A stretch of 64,000 nucleotides of DNA, taken from positions 76,637 through 140,636 of the forward strand of contig WELA01006777.1 in the NCBI GenBank assembly GCA_009602735.1, read 5' to 3'. Positions 12,661-23,313 of the stretch are shown here, piece after piece (position 1 is the first letter of the stretch; every line of letters begins with the position of its first letter). This stretch comes from Mesotaenium endlicherianum (Eukaryota; Streptophyta; Zygnematophyceae; Zygnematales; Mesotaeniaceae). The position numbers and the translations under genes were made by a program. Under the pieces are notes generated by a model that was given only the letters and a program-made list of their open reading frames with translations, searched no databases and had not been told where the DNA came from.

Positions 12661-13590
12661 CGCAGCAGCAGCCGCAGCTGCGCACGGCAGCTGTGCACAT
12701 AAGCTGCCACGTGGCGTGCGCGCGCAGCCTGGCACGGCCAGTGCAGAGACAGCGACTGCGACCACCATGTTTAGGCAGGGGGGGGCAACCCCGACTGCGC
12801 TGTGCGGCCGGATCATCGGACAAGGCGCCAACGGCGCACCCGCAGCCGCGTGCAGCTAGGGTTTTTCCATGGCGCACACGTATCGCCACTTGGCACGCGC
12901 GCACAACCTGGGCCAGCCAGTGCAGATCTGGCGGCCGCAATCGCCATCCTCACTCGAGGGGGGGGCTACCCCGACGGCGCTGTGCAACCAAATCGCCGTG
13001 CGGGGTCCCGACGGCGCCAACACGGTTGCGCACAGCCAGGGCTTAAACCCTAACTCCACATAAAACCCCGACATCGCCGCAGTTCGCGCTGCGGGGGCTC
13101 CAGCAAGCGAACGCACCAGGGGGAGGGCGCCACAAGCTTTGCAGGGGGGAGCCGAGACTGACGCCGACATCGATCCGACAACGCGACCCCTTGGCTCCAG
13201 GAGCCACTAGGAGGCGCCACGTGGCAGCCTCCCGGCAGCCGCGTGCTCGCCTGTAGCTCCAGCCGTTCCGGCAACAGCGCTCTTGACAACCGCTGCGCTT
13301 CCGGCTGCTACGCATGCGCTTGCGTTTGCAGCGCTTGCGCCTGCGTCTGCGAGTGTGCCGGCATCCGCACACGCGCCAGCCACCATGACGCGTCAGTCGC
13401 CACGCCGGACCTTGGGGGAGGCTCTGCGGCAGGCGGCTCGGCAAGCCTTGTGGCAGGCCTTGCGGCAGACCGCGCACCAGGCTGCGCGGCAGGCCTTGCG
13501 ACTGCGCCAGCAACTGCCATTTTGGCCTGCTGCGCACGCACGCAGCCTCTCGGCAGCCGCCCTGCGATCAGTCGCGCGAGCCGCGAGCAC
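12661..13590 (+). repeat. GC-rich direct repeat, unit 1 (element D)
   Basis: About 930 bp, similar over its whole length to 14072-15073. Both units start with a CGCAGCAGCAGCCGCAGC stretch and end at GCGAGCCGCGAGCAC. Unit 1 runs straight into the first N gap. Inside are smaller repeats with GGCAGGCCTTGCGGCAG words and repeated CTTGCGTCTGCG words, coding for Ala/Arg-rich nonsense in every frame. No domain seen. Confidence 0.8.
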
Positions 13591-14071
13591 NNNNNNNNNN
13601 NNNNNNNNNNNNNNNNNNNNNNNNNNNNNNNNNNNNNNNNNNNNNNNNNNNNNNNNNNNNNNNNNNNNNNNNNNNNNNNNNNNNNNNNNNNNNNNNNNNN
13701 NNNNNNNNNNNNNNNNNNNNNNNNNNNNNNNNNNNNNNNNNNNNNNNNNNNNNNNNNNNNNNNNNNNNNNNNNNNNNNNNNNNNNNNNNNNNNNNNNNNN
13801 NNNNNNNNNNNNNNNNNNNNNNNNNNNNNNNNNNNNNNNNNNNNNNNNNNNNNNNNNNNNNNNNNNNNNNNNNNNNNNNNNNNNNNNNNNNNNNNNNNNN
13901 NNNNNNNNNNNNNNNNNNNNNNNNNNNNNNNNNNNNNNNNNNNNNNNNNNNNNNNNNNNNNNNNNNNNNNNNNNNNNNNNNNNNNNNNNNNNNNNNNNNN
14001 NNNNNNNNNNNNNNNNNNNNNNNNNNNNNNNNNNNNNNNNNNNNNNNNNNNNNNNNNNNNNNNNNNNNNNN
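13591..14071. other. Assembly gap (run of N)
   Basis: 481 unknown bases between the two GC-rich direct repeats of element D. Since the flanks are near-copies of each other, the repeat number and true gap size are uncertain. Confidence 1.
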
Positions 14072-15073
14072 CGCAGCAGCAGCCGCAGCTGCGCACGGCA
14101 GCTGCGCACAGGTGGTGCCACGTGGCGCGCGCACGCAGCCCGGCATGGCCAGCACGGAGACAGCGGCTGCGAGCGCCATCTTCAAGCAGGGGGGGCAACC
14201 CCGACTGCGCTGTGCGGCCGGATCCCGAGACAAGGCGCCGACGGCGCACCCGCAGCTGCATGCAGCCAGGGTTTTACCCCTGGCGCACACGTACCGCCAC
14301 TTGGCACACGCACACAGCCCGAGCCAGCCAGCGCAGATCTGGCGGCCGCAATCGCCATCCTCAGTCGGGGGGGGGCTACTCCGACGGCGCTCTGCGGCCA
14401 GATCGCCGTGCGGGGTCCTGACGGCGCCAACACGGCTGCGCACAGCCAGGGCTTAAACCCTGGCTGCACACAAAACCCCGGCAACGGCGTATTTCGCGTT
14501 GCAGGGGCTCCAGCGAGCGAACGCACCAGGGGGAGGGCGCCACAAGCTTTGCACGGGAGAGCCGAGATTGACGCCGACGTCGGTTTGACGACGCGACCCC
14601 TCGGCTCCAGGAGCCACCAAGAGGCGCCATGTGGCAGCCTCCCGGCAGCCGCGTGCTCGCCAGTAGCTGCAGTCGTTCCGGCAGTCGCGCTCTCGACAGC
14701 CGCTGCGCTTCCGGCTGCTACGCATGCGCTTGCGTCTGCAACGCTTGCGCTTGCGTCTGCGAGGGTGCCGGCATCCGCACACACGCCAGCCGCCATGACA
14801 GCGCCAGCCGCCACGCCGGACCTTGGAGGAGGCTCTGCGGCAAGCTGCGCGGCAGGCTCTGCGGCAGGCGGCGCGACAGACCTTCCGGCAGGCCTTCCGG
14901 CAGGCCTTGCGGCAGGCGGCGCGGTAGGCCTTGTGGCAGGCCTTGCGGCAGATCGCGCACCAGGCTGCGCGGCAGGCCTTGCGACTACACCAGCAACTGC
15001 CATTCTGGCCTGCTGCGCACGCACGCAGCCTCTCGGCAGCCGCCCTGCGATCAGTCGCGCGAGCCGCGAGCAC
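14072..15073 (+). repeat. GC-rich direct repeat, unit 2 (element D)
   Basis: Second copy of the repeat at 12661-13590, slightly longer because the GGCAGGCCTTCC-type short repeats near 14830-14990 are more numerous. After it the sequence leaves the repeat and leads to the protease region. Confidence 0.8.
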
Positions 15074-15434
15074 AAGCACGTGGCACCAGCCGGCCGGCCC
15101 GCAGCGCCGCAAAAGCGCAACGGGCCAGACGAAGGACGACGGACAGAGGAGGCGCCACGCCTGCCCCGTTTGTTTTGCGTGCTGGAGACGCCAGCAGCCC
15201 CAGCGGAGCCCACGCCACGGCGCAGCTCAGCGCCAAAGCCATCTCGCTGGCGCTGCACCGCATGCCGGCAGTCTCCTTCGCGGAGCTCGGCATTTCCATA
15301 GAGGCGACAGGGCAGGCCGCTCAGTTGCTGATCCAGTCATGCGCAGACACTGTGCGCGCTGCCATTGGCAGGCCTACAGCCGATGCCGCAACCGCGGTGC
15401 AATCCGCACCAGCGCGCCCTGCGCATAAGCGCGG

Positions 15435-15960
15435 ATGATCAGCACTCCTAACGCCGCGTTTTTGGATAATTCGCAGGAGATCGTGCTCGTCAACACCCAG
15501 GCGCCACAGCGCATCATGTTCAACACGGGCGCGCAGCCGGTCCTCATCAGCCTGCGCTACTTCCGTTGGCTGGGGCTCTCGACGGCCGACTTAGAGGACT
15601 CGCCGACGCGCATTAACAGCGCGGCCGGCACCTCCGAGTCCGTCACAGGTTGCACAAGGTTGGCACTGCGATTCACTCTCCGCCCGGGCACTGCAGACAA
15701 GACAACCATCTATTGGCACGCGCTCGTCACTCCTTTAGACTCCTTCAACATACAACTGGGGCAGGTTGTGCTCTTTCCCATTGGCGCCGCGATCGACAAC
15801 TGGGCGGAGCGGGTCTTCTATCAACCTGACTGGCAGTCAGGAGGGACGCGCACGGGGTCCTTGCCCCTCGACATCGTCGATCGCCGCCCAGCGGTGGCCG
15901 CTCTCTATGGCTTCATGGGGCTGGGCGACGGCCGGCCAGTGGTCCAGACCAATAAGGGAG
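15435..15960 (+). mobile_element. Element D aspartic protease region
   Basis: Translates to a retropepsin-like stretch with the core RIMFNTGAQPVLIS near its start, in the place of the usual D[ST]GA active-site turn, followed by a hydrophobic body (VLFPIGAAIDNW). Position between gag and the later polymerase fits the protease of a Ty3/gypsy element. What follows to about 17.5 kb is acidic and then Pro/Arg/Thr-rich low-complexity coding sequence with repeated TPLRE and TPPYDD words; it has no recognised domain. Confidence 0.65.
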
Positions 15961-17699
15961 GGCCCGAGGACAAGGAGATCTTGGTGGAAGAGGACCTGCT
16001 TGAGCCGCAGGATGAGGAGCCGGACTTGTCTAGCGCAGAGCTCCACCTCACGCCACAGGAGCAGGCAGATGTCCTGGCAGCCCAAGCCAGGGAGCAGATA
16101 CGCATCTGCGCAGCGCACCGCGCCAGAATGCGACAAATGGCGGAGGATGCCATCGAGGCTCTCGCCGTTGCTTGTACCGCCGTCGCTGCCGCAGTCCTTG
16201 CTCGTGACTCAGCGGCGGCCGCCCCCACCGCTGCCACGGCCTCGGCGTCTTGCAGTGGGCCTTTAGTGAGGACACACGTCCGCTTACGCCACGACATACC
16301 CGTTGGCGTGGCCATCCAGTATAATATGGACTCTCAGCCGCCAGCCCGATGCGCATCGCACCAGACTAGCGACTCCTGGCCTCGCATGCATCAGAGGAGG
16401 AGGCCATGCGGCAGGCCGCCTATCCGGGCGAGTCCGACGACCTACCCCTTGGCAGCGATGAGGAGGAGGAGCAGTGCGAGCAGCTTCTCGAGGAGTTTGC
16501 AGAGGAGTACCTCGCGCAACCATCGGAGGAGCCTCGGCCTCCTACGCCCACGACGCACATTTGGCACAGGCCTATAGGCTTCAGTGACCTACCGCAGGAG
16601 GCCGCGGCCCGGTCCAACTCGGCTCGTACCGCTGCAGCTGGACCCAGCCGTCCCGTGTCCCATGACTGCTCCACGAGCAACGAGTGCCGCGTTAGGCACT
16701 TGTTCGCCTCCGCCCGCGCGGCAGCTGCTTCTTCCAGCACTACCTTGCCTCCCGTGCGCCAGCTGCAGCCTCGGAGCAGCATTCGTGATCCGCCACGCGC
16801 AGGCCCGGCTACCTGCGCCCATCCGCCCCTGCGATACGCACACCGCACCATGCCGACTATTGGGCCCGCTCGGGAGACCACCCCTCTCCGCGAGACAAGG
16901 CGCTCACAGTTGCTCACGCCCTTGCGTGAGGCGCAAGAGGTCACTCCTCTTCGCGAGCCGCGGGCCCGCTCCATCACCCCGCCGTACGATGACAGGAAGC
17001 GTACGCCCCCGTACGACGACACTCGCGAGCAAGGAGGCACGCCACCTTTTCGCCCACTCCCTGACTGCGACGACACGCATTCCTCCTCACAGGCGCATTG
17101 CGCCCTGTACCTCAACCCTGCGGCTCGACGCGCCGGCGTCCCACGCAGCCACATCGCAGTCAACGGCCCCTCGAGATTGCCTCCTCAAAAGGTGGCGCGC
17201 ACAGGTGGCAGGCCGCTCCCTCGCCACCCGTTCACAGCAGCCACACGAGCAGAGCTCATGCCGCATCTCCGACATCCCCGCGTTGAGCTAACTCCACGAG
17301 GGCAATCCCGCCCGCGAGTCCAGCTGGCCCCACGCCAGCTCGTCCGACCACGGCAGGTGGTTGACAGCCCCGAGCAATCTGTTTGCACAGTCCCCGCTGA
17401 GGCCATGCGTGAGCGCCAGCGCGCCTATGATCCGCTTCCCTATCTGCCTCAGCGGCCCGTTCTGGACCATTTAGCTCATGCAGCCTCGCACCAGGACGAC
17501 CTCGCTTAGCGTGGCCGATGGCAGCAGCTGTGCGTTTGCATGGCCCGGCGTCAGGCCCGCGCTGTGCCGCCGGAGGCCTTACAGGTCGCCCGCATGAGGT
17601 GGCGTTCCTATCAGGCCCGCGCTCGGGGAGGGGCGTCTCCTGCCCATAGCGAACCACATTCCAGGTCTCACGCGCGACTACGCTGAGCGCGCAGTGGCT

Positions 17700-18720
17700 G
17701 CGCTCCGCATGGCGCCACATCAGCACAGTGCCGAGCGCACCTATTTGCCTCCCGCGCAGCCTGGCGATCCTGCCATGGGGTGCCGCCCGCTGCCGACACC
17801 CATCTGTGCCGACCCGCTTGACGAGCGGCCCGGCGGCATCGTGCTCGTTGACCTCTTCGCCGGGATCGCCACAAGGCTGCTAGCGACCTTGAAGGCCGAC
17901 ATTCTCGTACGCCGCTACGTCTATGTGGACCTCGATCCCGAGGCTCAGCAGGTGGCCCGTCGGCAGATGGCTCTGTGCCACGAGCGGTTCCCAGACCTCC
18001 TTCCCGCGCACGCCTTCCGCCGCGCATAGACGGACTGGCCCATGGACATTCGCGACATCACCGTCGAGCATGTCACTCGCCTTGGGCCCATTGATCTCAT
18101 CATCGCAGGTTGGGAGTGCCAAGGATTTTCCAGAGCTGGGCGTGGCAGAGCACTCAATGATTCTCGCACGGCCCTCTTCTGGCACCTGCTCCGCGTCCTC
18201 AACATGGTGGAGGACCGTCAGCCGCCGCACACTCTTGCATGGGTCCTGGAGAACGTGGCCGCACGCCACAAGGCCGACGTTAGTGCCGACTTTGCCCTCT
18301 GCAGCAGCTACGTCGGTCGCGAGGCCGTCATCGACGCTGCCCAGATTGGTTCGTTCGCGCATCGCGTCCGCGCCTAGTTCACCAACTTGGCAATGCCAGG
18401 CACGCTCGAGGCCTTAGCAGCCGCCCATCCGCGCCACACGCGCAACGTCGACTCCATCCTCGATGCCCCTCGGCTGGCGCAGCGGGTGACGGTGTTGCCA
18501 CATTCCTCGCAGGCGCAGTGCGAGGTCCTTCACGACGTTACTCGAGCGCTCCCCACCTTTGTCAGCCGCTACAACAGCGATGCCTTTGTGGGCGCTCAGC
18601 GCGGGATGGTCATTGACCTGGAGACTGGCATGTTCGACAGGCCCCGCCCAACGGAGTCAAACGCGCCATGGGCTTCCCGCCGCACCTCACGGAGCTGGAC
18701 GGTCTCACAGAGGTGAATCG
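17700..18720 (+). mobile_element. Element D C5-cytosine DNA methyltransferase region
   Basis: Encodes parts of a DNA (cytosine-5) methyltransferase, the enzyme class that moves a methyl group from S-adenosylmethionine to cytosine. Visible motifs in order are motif I IVLVDLFAGIATRL (AdoMet binding, near 17.84 kb), motif IV IIAGWECQGFSRAGRG (catalytic Cys loop, near 18.11 kb), motif VI VLENVAA (near 18.25 kb), then VIDAAQIGSFAHRVRA. The short spacing and the last motif resemble DNMT3/DRM-type enzymes more than DNMT1/CMT types, as far as I can judge by eye. The region lies in more than one frame and looks broken. It sits between the protease and reverse transcriptase parts of D, so it is cargo or a domain of the element, not a host gene. 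Confidence 0.82.
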
Positions 18721-19239
18721 CATTCGCCTCTTGGAACAGGCGATTGACGCCCACGTGCTCACATGGCTCCTGCTTCAGACACAAGCCTTGGCACCTTTTT
18801 ACGCGGAAGCACGCCACCCAGAGCTGCCTCCGCCTGCTGACACCATGGACAAGGACTCCCTTGACGATGACGGCCAGGCTCCGCCCGGCACCGCGTGGCA
18901 TTCTCAGCGTGAGGGGCCTGCTCTGCAAGCTCGCGCACGCCATCGGTCCCCGCCGCCAGCTCGTGACGATTCTGGTACGCTGGGGGGGGGATGCGAGAAA
19001 GAGGAGGCCTCACAGCGACCCAGGGAGTTCCGGTCGCCATTTCTTTTCTTAGCTCGTGACCTCAGGCAGGCAGTGCAGTGCAGCTGGCAGCAGCTGCCAA
19101 GGAGGAGGCACCTATCGCAGGCCGCGCACAGACAGCTGCAGGGCAGGTGACACCTGCAGCGCCACAGCAACAGCATACGCCAGCAGCAGGGCAGGAGGAG
19201 CCGGCTGCAGGGCAGGAGCCCTCACCAGCTGCGCCTACA

Positions 19240-20080
19240 TGGAAGCTGGGGGGGACTCTCACTGACGCCCAGGCGGCACGGCTGACGACACTGCTGGATG
19301 GGAGACGCAGCGTCAGCTTCGCCAGCAGCATGCACGACCTCGGGCGCTACAAGGGGGATCCCATGCGGATCCCTCTCATGTCCAAGGAGCCTATCATCCT
19401 CAAGAGATATTGTTACAGTCACTTTGAGGATGGTCTGATCGGCGCACAGACAAGCAAGCTGGAGGACAATCGGCTCATCAGGAAGTCTTTGTCTCGCTAC
19501 GCCGCGCCTACAGTCATGCCACCCAAGAAAGATGCCTCGGGCAACTGGTCCAAGAAGAGGATGTGCGGTGACTATCGTCGGCTGAACGAGGTCACTGAGC
19601 AGGTCAAGTACCCTATGCCGACGCCAGACGAGATCTTTGATGACATTGGCACCTGCACTTGGTTCTCAGTGCTGGACCTGCGCCAGGACTTCAACCAGAT
19701 TCCCATCGCCGAGGAGGATCAGCATAAGATGACGTTCTGGGAGGCACAGCGCCTCTACGAGTGGGTGGTGATGCCTTTTGGGTTGAAGAACGCGCCGGCC
19801 ACCTTTCAAAGGGTCATGGATAAGGAGCTGCAAGGCTTCCCTTCGCTCGGTGCTACATCAATGACGTGCTCGTCTTCTATGAGACGTTTGAGGAGCACGT
19901 GGCCCATATCACTACCATGTTGGAGCGCTTGGAGGCCGAGGGGCTCAAGTGCCATCCCGGCAAGTGTACGTTTGGGACTCCAGAGGTGGAGTACCTCGGG
20001 CACCTGCTCTCGTCAAGCGGTCTGGCGCCGCAGCTGGCCAAAATCTTAGCCATCACGGGCATTCCACTTCCACGGATCTC
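19240..20080 (+). mobile_element. Element D reverse transcriptase region
   Basis: Ty3/gypsy reverse transcriptase motifs in order: SRYAAPTVMPPKKD, MCGDYRRLNEVT, FSVLDLRQDFNQIPI, VMPFGLKNAPATFQRVMDK, and a thumb-type EYLGHLLSSSGL. It is preceded by an Ala/Gln/Pro-rich linker from about 19.08 kb. The spread over frames shows that it is not whole. Confidence 0.85.
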
Positions 20081-20660
20081 TTGCAGCTGAGGGCCTTCCT
20101 TGGCATTGCCAACTACTATCGGCGCTTCGTGCCAGGGTTCAGCGAGCTGGCCAAGCCGCTCAACGACTTGTTGCGGAAGGGTGTTGCTTATGTGTGGGGG
20201 CCAGAGCAGCAGGCGGCATTTGACAAGCTCAAGGAGCTGTTGGTGAGCGCACCAGTGCTGCGGCGGCCCGACTACAAGAAGCCCTTCGTCCTCCACACTG
20301 ACTGGTCGCAGGCAGGGCTGGGCGCGGTGCTGGTGCAGGAGCATGAGGGCTTCGAGCATGTGGTGGCCTACGCTAGCCGCAGCAACAACCGCGCCAAGAG
20401 CAACTACGGCTCTTACGAGGGGGAGTGCCTGGCAGCAGCCTGGGCGATCGTGCACTTCAGGCACTACCTCTACGACACCCACTTCCGCCTGGTCACCGAC
20501 CATCAGCCACTCAAGTGGCTCATGACGTCGGAGCGCCTGACAGGGGCGCTCATTCTGCATGAGTACACCTTCGACGTGCATCACCGCCTTGGGTCCACTA
20601 ACATGGACGCCGACGGCCTCAGCCGTAACCCTCTTCCCTTGTCGAGGGACCTGACTGTGG
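20080..20660 (+). mobile_element. Element D connection and RNase H region
   Basis: Contains the gypsy-type FLGIANYYRRFVPGFSELAK connection motif, then RNase H with HTDWSQAGLGAVL, SYEGECLAAAWAI and VTDHQPLKWLM, and the usual MDADGLSR tail (N-x-ADALSR type). This is the strand-removal domain of the polymerase. Confidence 0.88.
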
Positions 20661-21019
20661 CACGCCATGACAAGGACAAGCCTGCGGCGTGGCACGCAAC
20701 GGCATTCCTGGCCTTCACTATCGACAACGAGGTGCGGCCCGCAGGGCTCACGAGCCTGGCCATGGTGACTGTCAACACGCGGCGCTTGGCATTGGCAACA
20801 GCAGAGGAGCAGGACAGTTGGCAGCAGGGCCCTGATGATGTTTGGGAGGACGCTCCAGTGTTGCAATATGTCACCTCTAAGGTGATGGTTCCAGGCGTCA
20901 CCACGAGCGAGCGCGTCCTCAAGCGCAGCCGCGACTTCGTCTTCATGGAGGGGTGCGTGCGCCGGTTGATGTCGGACGGCTCCGTCCTGGTGGTTCCTGA
21001 GCTTGCTATACGCAGTCAG

Positions 21020-21830
21020 CCCGTGTGCACGAGGCACTGGGACACTTCGGTGTCAAGCGCACGCTCAGCTTTCTTCAGGTCGAGTACTGGTGGTCCGGCA
21101 TGACTAAGGTCGTCGCCGACGTCGTCAGCAGCTGCACTCTCTGCGACCGTGTGCGCTCGAGCTTCACAGCCCGCACCGTCGCTCTCAGCCCCCTCCCTAT
21201 TCAAGGGCTGTTCTACAGGTGGTCGCTTGACTTGGCTAGGGAGCTGCCCAAGTCTCACCAAGGCAACCTCTACGTCTTGGTGATGATTGAGCACATGTCC
21301 AAGTGGATCGAGCTCGTGCCTTTGCCCAGCAAGGCCAGTGAGGGGAACGCTCAGGCCTTCCTCGATCAGGTCCTTAGCCGTTTTGGCGGCTGCGCTGAGG
21401 TGCTAACCGACCAGGGCAAGGAGTTCCAAGGCAATTTTCAGAAGCTGCTGGAACGCTCTATGATTGACCACCGCACCACCTCCCGCGATCATCCTCAAGC
21501 TGACGGCCTTGCAGAGCGCATGGTGCAGACCGTCAAGCTTGGGTTGCGGAAGTACTGCCTTGCCCACAACAGCCACCACTGGGACAACGCCCTCCCGTGG
21601 TTGGCTATGGGGCACTCTCCCTACTTCCTTCTCTACGGACGCCAGCCAGTCCTGTCCGCCGCAGCCAAGACCGTGGCCAAGAACGTCTTGCACTTGGACA
21701 TTCTCAAGACGTGGAGCGCTCTTATCAAGCAGCGTGCGCAGCTTTTCCAGCGCCTGATGCCCATGGCCATGGATAACCTCAGCATTGCACAGCATCGCGA
21801 TACGCTCAGGTATGCCATGACTTGTGGAGG
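21020..21830 (+). mobile_element. Element D integrase region
   Basis: An HHCC-like N-terminal part (LGHFGVKRTLSFL ... SSCTLCDRV) is followed by the DDE core: WSLDLARELP, VLTDQGKEFQGNF and HPQADGLAERMVQTVKLGL. It runs on into a C-terminal part of about 120 residues with a GDFVYLRRQTKNTLD motif and then the PHD finger. It is typical of Ty3/gypsy except for what follows it. Confidence 0.88.
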
Positions 21831-22074
21831 AGCGTATCGTCTGCGGGTGTTGCAGTTTTCCACAGGTGACTTTGTGTACCTGCGACGTCAGACGAAGAAC
21901 ACCCTCGACACCAGCAGCTCGCCGGTCATCCTGCGCGTCAAGCGCGTCTTGGCGTCAGGAGTCCTGGAGCTGGAAGGCGCAGATAGCCGTCTTCACAAGG
22001 ACCACACGAAGAACTGTGGACCATGCCACCTTCCTAACCTTGACTTGCAGATCCGTCCCCGCGACGCGCGCCTG

Positions 22075-22265
22075 CCCACGGACTGGGCGTGCCAGATCTG
22101 CCACAGTCCTGGCCAGGAGGCCAAGATGCTGCTCTGCGACAGCTGCAACCTCGGCTTCCACATCAGCTGCCTCGATCCGTCTGGCTCGCGTGCCAGTTGA
22201 AGACTGGTTCTGCAGTAACTGCTCTGAGCTAGCCTTAGGCAGCGTACACAGCCCATCAGCTGGAG
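22075..22265 (+). mobile_element. Element D PHD finger at integrase C-terminus
   Basis: CQICHSPGQEAKMLLCDSC, then HISC, then WFCSNC: the C4-H-C3 spacing of a PHD zinc finger, a domain that commonly reads histone tails. It sits where chromoviruses carry a chromodomain. The same arrangement is found in decayed element E near 35.83-36.0 kb. Confidence 0.82.
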
Positions 22266-22282
22266 GCTGAGAGCTTGGGGGT

Positions 22283-22420
22283 GAATTAAAACATTTGAGA
22301 CTTGACTCCCTTTTTGGCTATAAAGCCACACGTATTATAGACTTCATTGCAGCAAAGCCTGCTTGCTTATGATGTGTTGCTTATACCTATGTTGCGCACT
22401 CGACCTCGTAATGCACGACA
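22283..22420 (+). repeat. Extra partial copy of the LTR end (element D)
   Basis: The 138 bases from AATTAAAACATTTGAGAC to GCACGACA repeat the last part of the 3' LTR (about 32227-32364). They stand directly before the 3' LTR with only two bases (GC) between. The first part, to ATTATAGACT, also ends the 5' LTR. Confidence 0.8.
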
Positions 22421-22422
22421 GC

Positions 22423-22482
22423 TGTCATGATTTATTGAGTCAAGGTTGACGTACAAAATTGAGCTCCACTTATGTGAACCAT
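22423..22482 (+). repeat. Element D 3' LTR, first piece
   Basis: Starts TGTCATGATTTATTGAG like the 5' LTR at 9665, and is cut after 60 bp by copy B. The last five bases, ACCAT (22478-22482), are duplicated at 31275-31279. The LTR continues at 31280. Confidence 0.9.
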
Positions 22483-23200
22483 TGAAATGAATCGACTTAC
22501 CAAATAGGCGATTAACAAATAATAAAGATCTTTATATCAGCAAGTAATCTTATGGTATTTCCGTTAACTAGTTAAACGGCAAAGGACAATACACTAGCAG
22601 GGAATAATACTCGTAAGTCAAATGCGAGTAAACTAGCATCAATGATGCAAATCAGTAAACTCATACATAAGCAAGGTTAGAAGACAGTGCGTATCAGTGA
22701 CTTCTCGCCTTGGTTTCAGAGTTCTCTCAGTAAGCTGTACAAGAGAGTTGGCCTCGTTTCCGAATGCCGAACTCGAGAGCAATGCCTAGCATATGTACAT
22801 GGAATGAGTTTACTGTTCAACGGTCAGTGCGATGGCACCGCCTACCCGGGAGTTAACCACGTTGGTAGGACCTCGGTTAACCAAATCCACAACCATCTCC
22901 CATCATCCCGAATAGCCATCCATCATAGGGATGTCATCTGGCTATTCATCTAGCATATCGCACTTAGATGCATATCAAGGCAGTTCGCTGCTACCGAGTA
23001 CGGAAGTCAGCTGGCTGTCAAAGAATGGGTCAGCAAGCTGACTTATATGGACTTCAGCCTGCTGCTTCCGGCTGAGTCATCAAACTGATAATTATGTAAA
23101 GTCCAGCAGACTGACTATTAACTAAAGTTCAGCAGGCTGAACTTAATTAACTATTATATTTAAATGAATATTATATCCACTAATATACTGATTCATTACA
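22483..23200 (-). repeat. Copy B 3' LTR, 718 bp
   Basis: TG...CA-ended LTR matching 30556-31274. On the element strand it is preceded by the polypurine run AAGTTGGAGGGAT (23201-23213), the expected plus-strand primer. Confidence 0.95.
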
Positions 23201-23217
23201 ATCCCTCCAACTTAACT

Positions 23218-23236
23218 TGTTGTCGCCTCGACAACA
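23218..23236. repeat. 19-nt perfect hairpin beside the polypurine run
   Basis: TGTTGTCG, loop CCT, CGACAACA. It is the same stem as at 5982-6000 in the related fragment G1, and lies about 5 nt from the polypurine run in the 3' untranslated part of copy B. Confidence 0.8.
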
Positions 23237-23313
23237 TTAAACTGCAGAAATTTTAAATAAGGGAACTGAACCTGACCAGCCTCCCTTACTGACTGCCTCT
23301 TCAGCGTGTCACC

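Noticed and set aside
10776-13046. Element D gag as a full 756-residue protein
   Set aside because: Only about the first 330 codons look like Gag with zinc knuckles; the rest is repeat translation and may be open by chance.
13243-15301. Very long frames on both strands through the first N gap
   Set aside because: They depend on unknown bases and GC-rich repeats that are open in almost every frame; no domain is present.
17700-18720. Methyltransferase region as a host DNMT gene
   Set aside because: It is flanked on both sides by parts of the same LTR element, inside its LTRs, and has no intron structure of its own.
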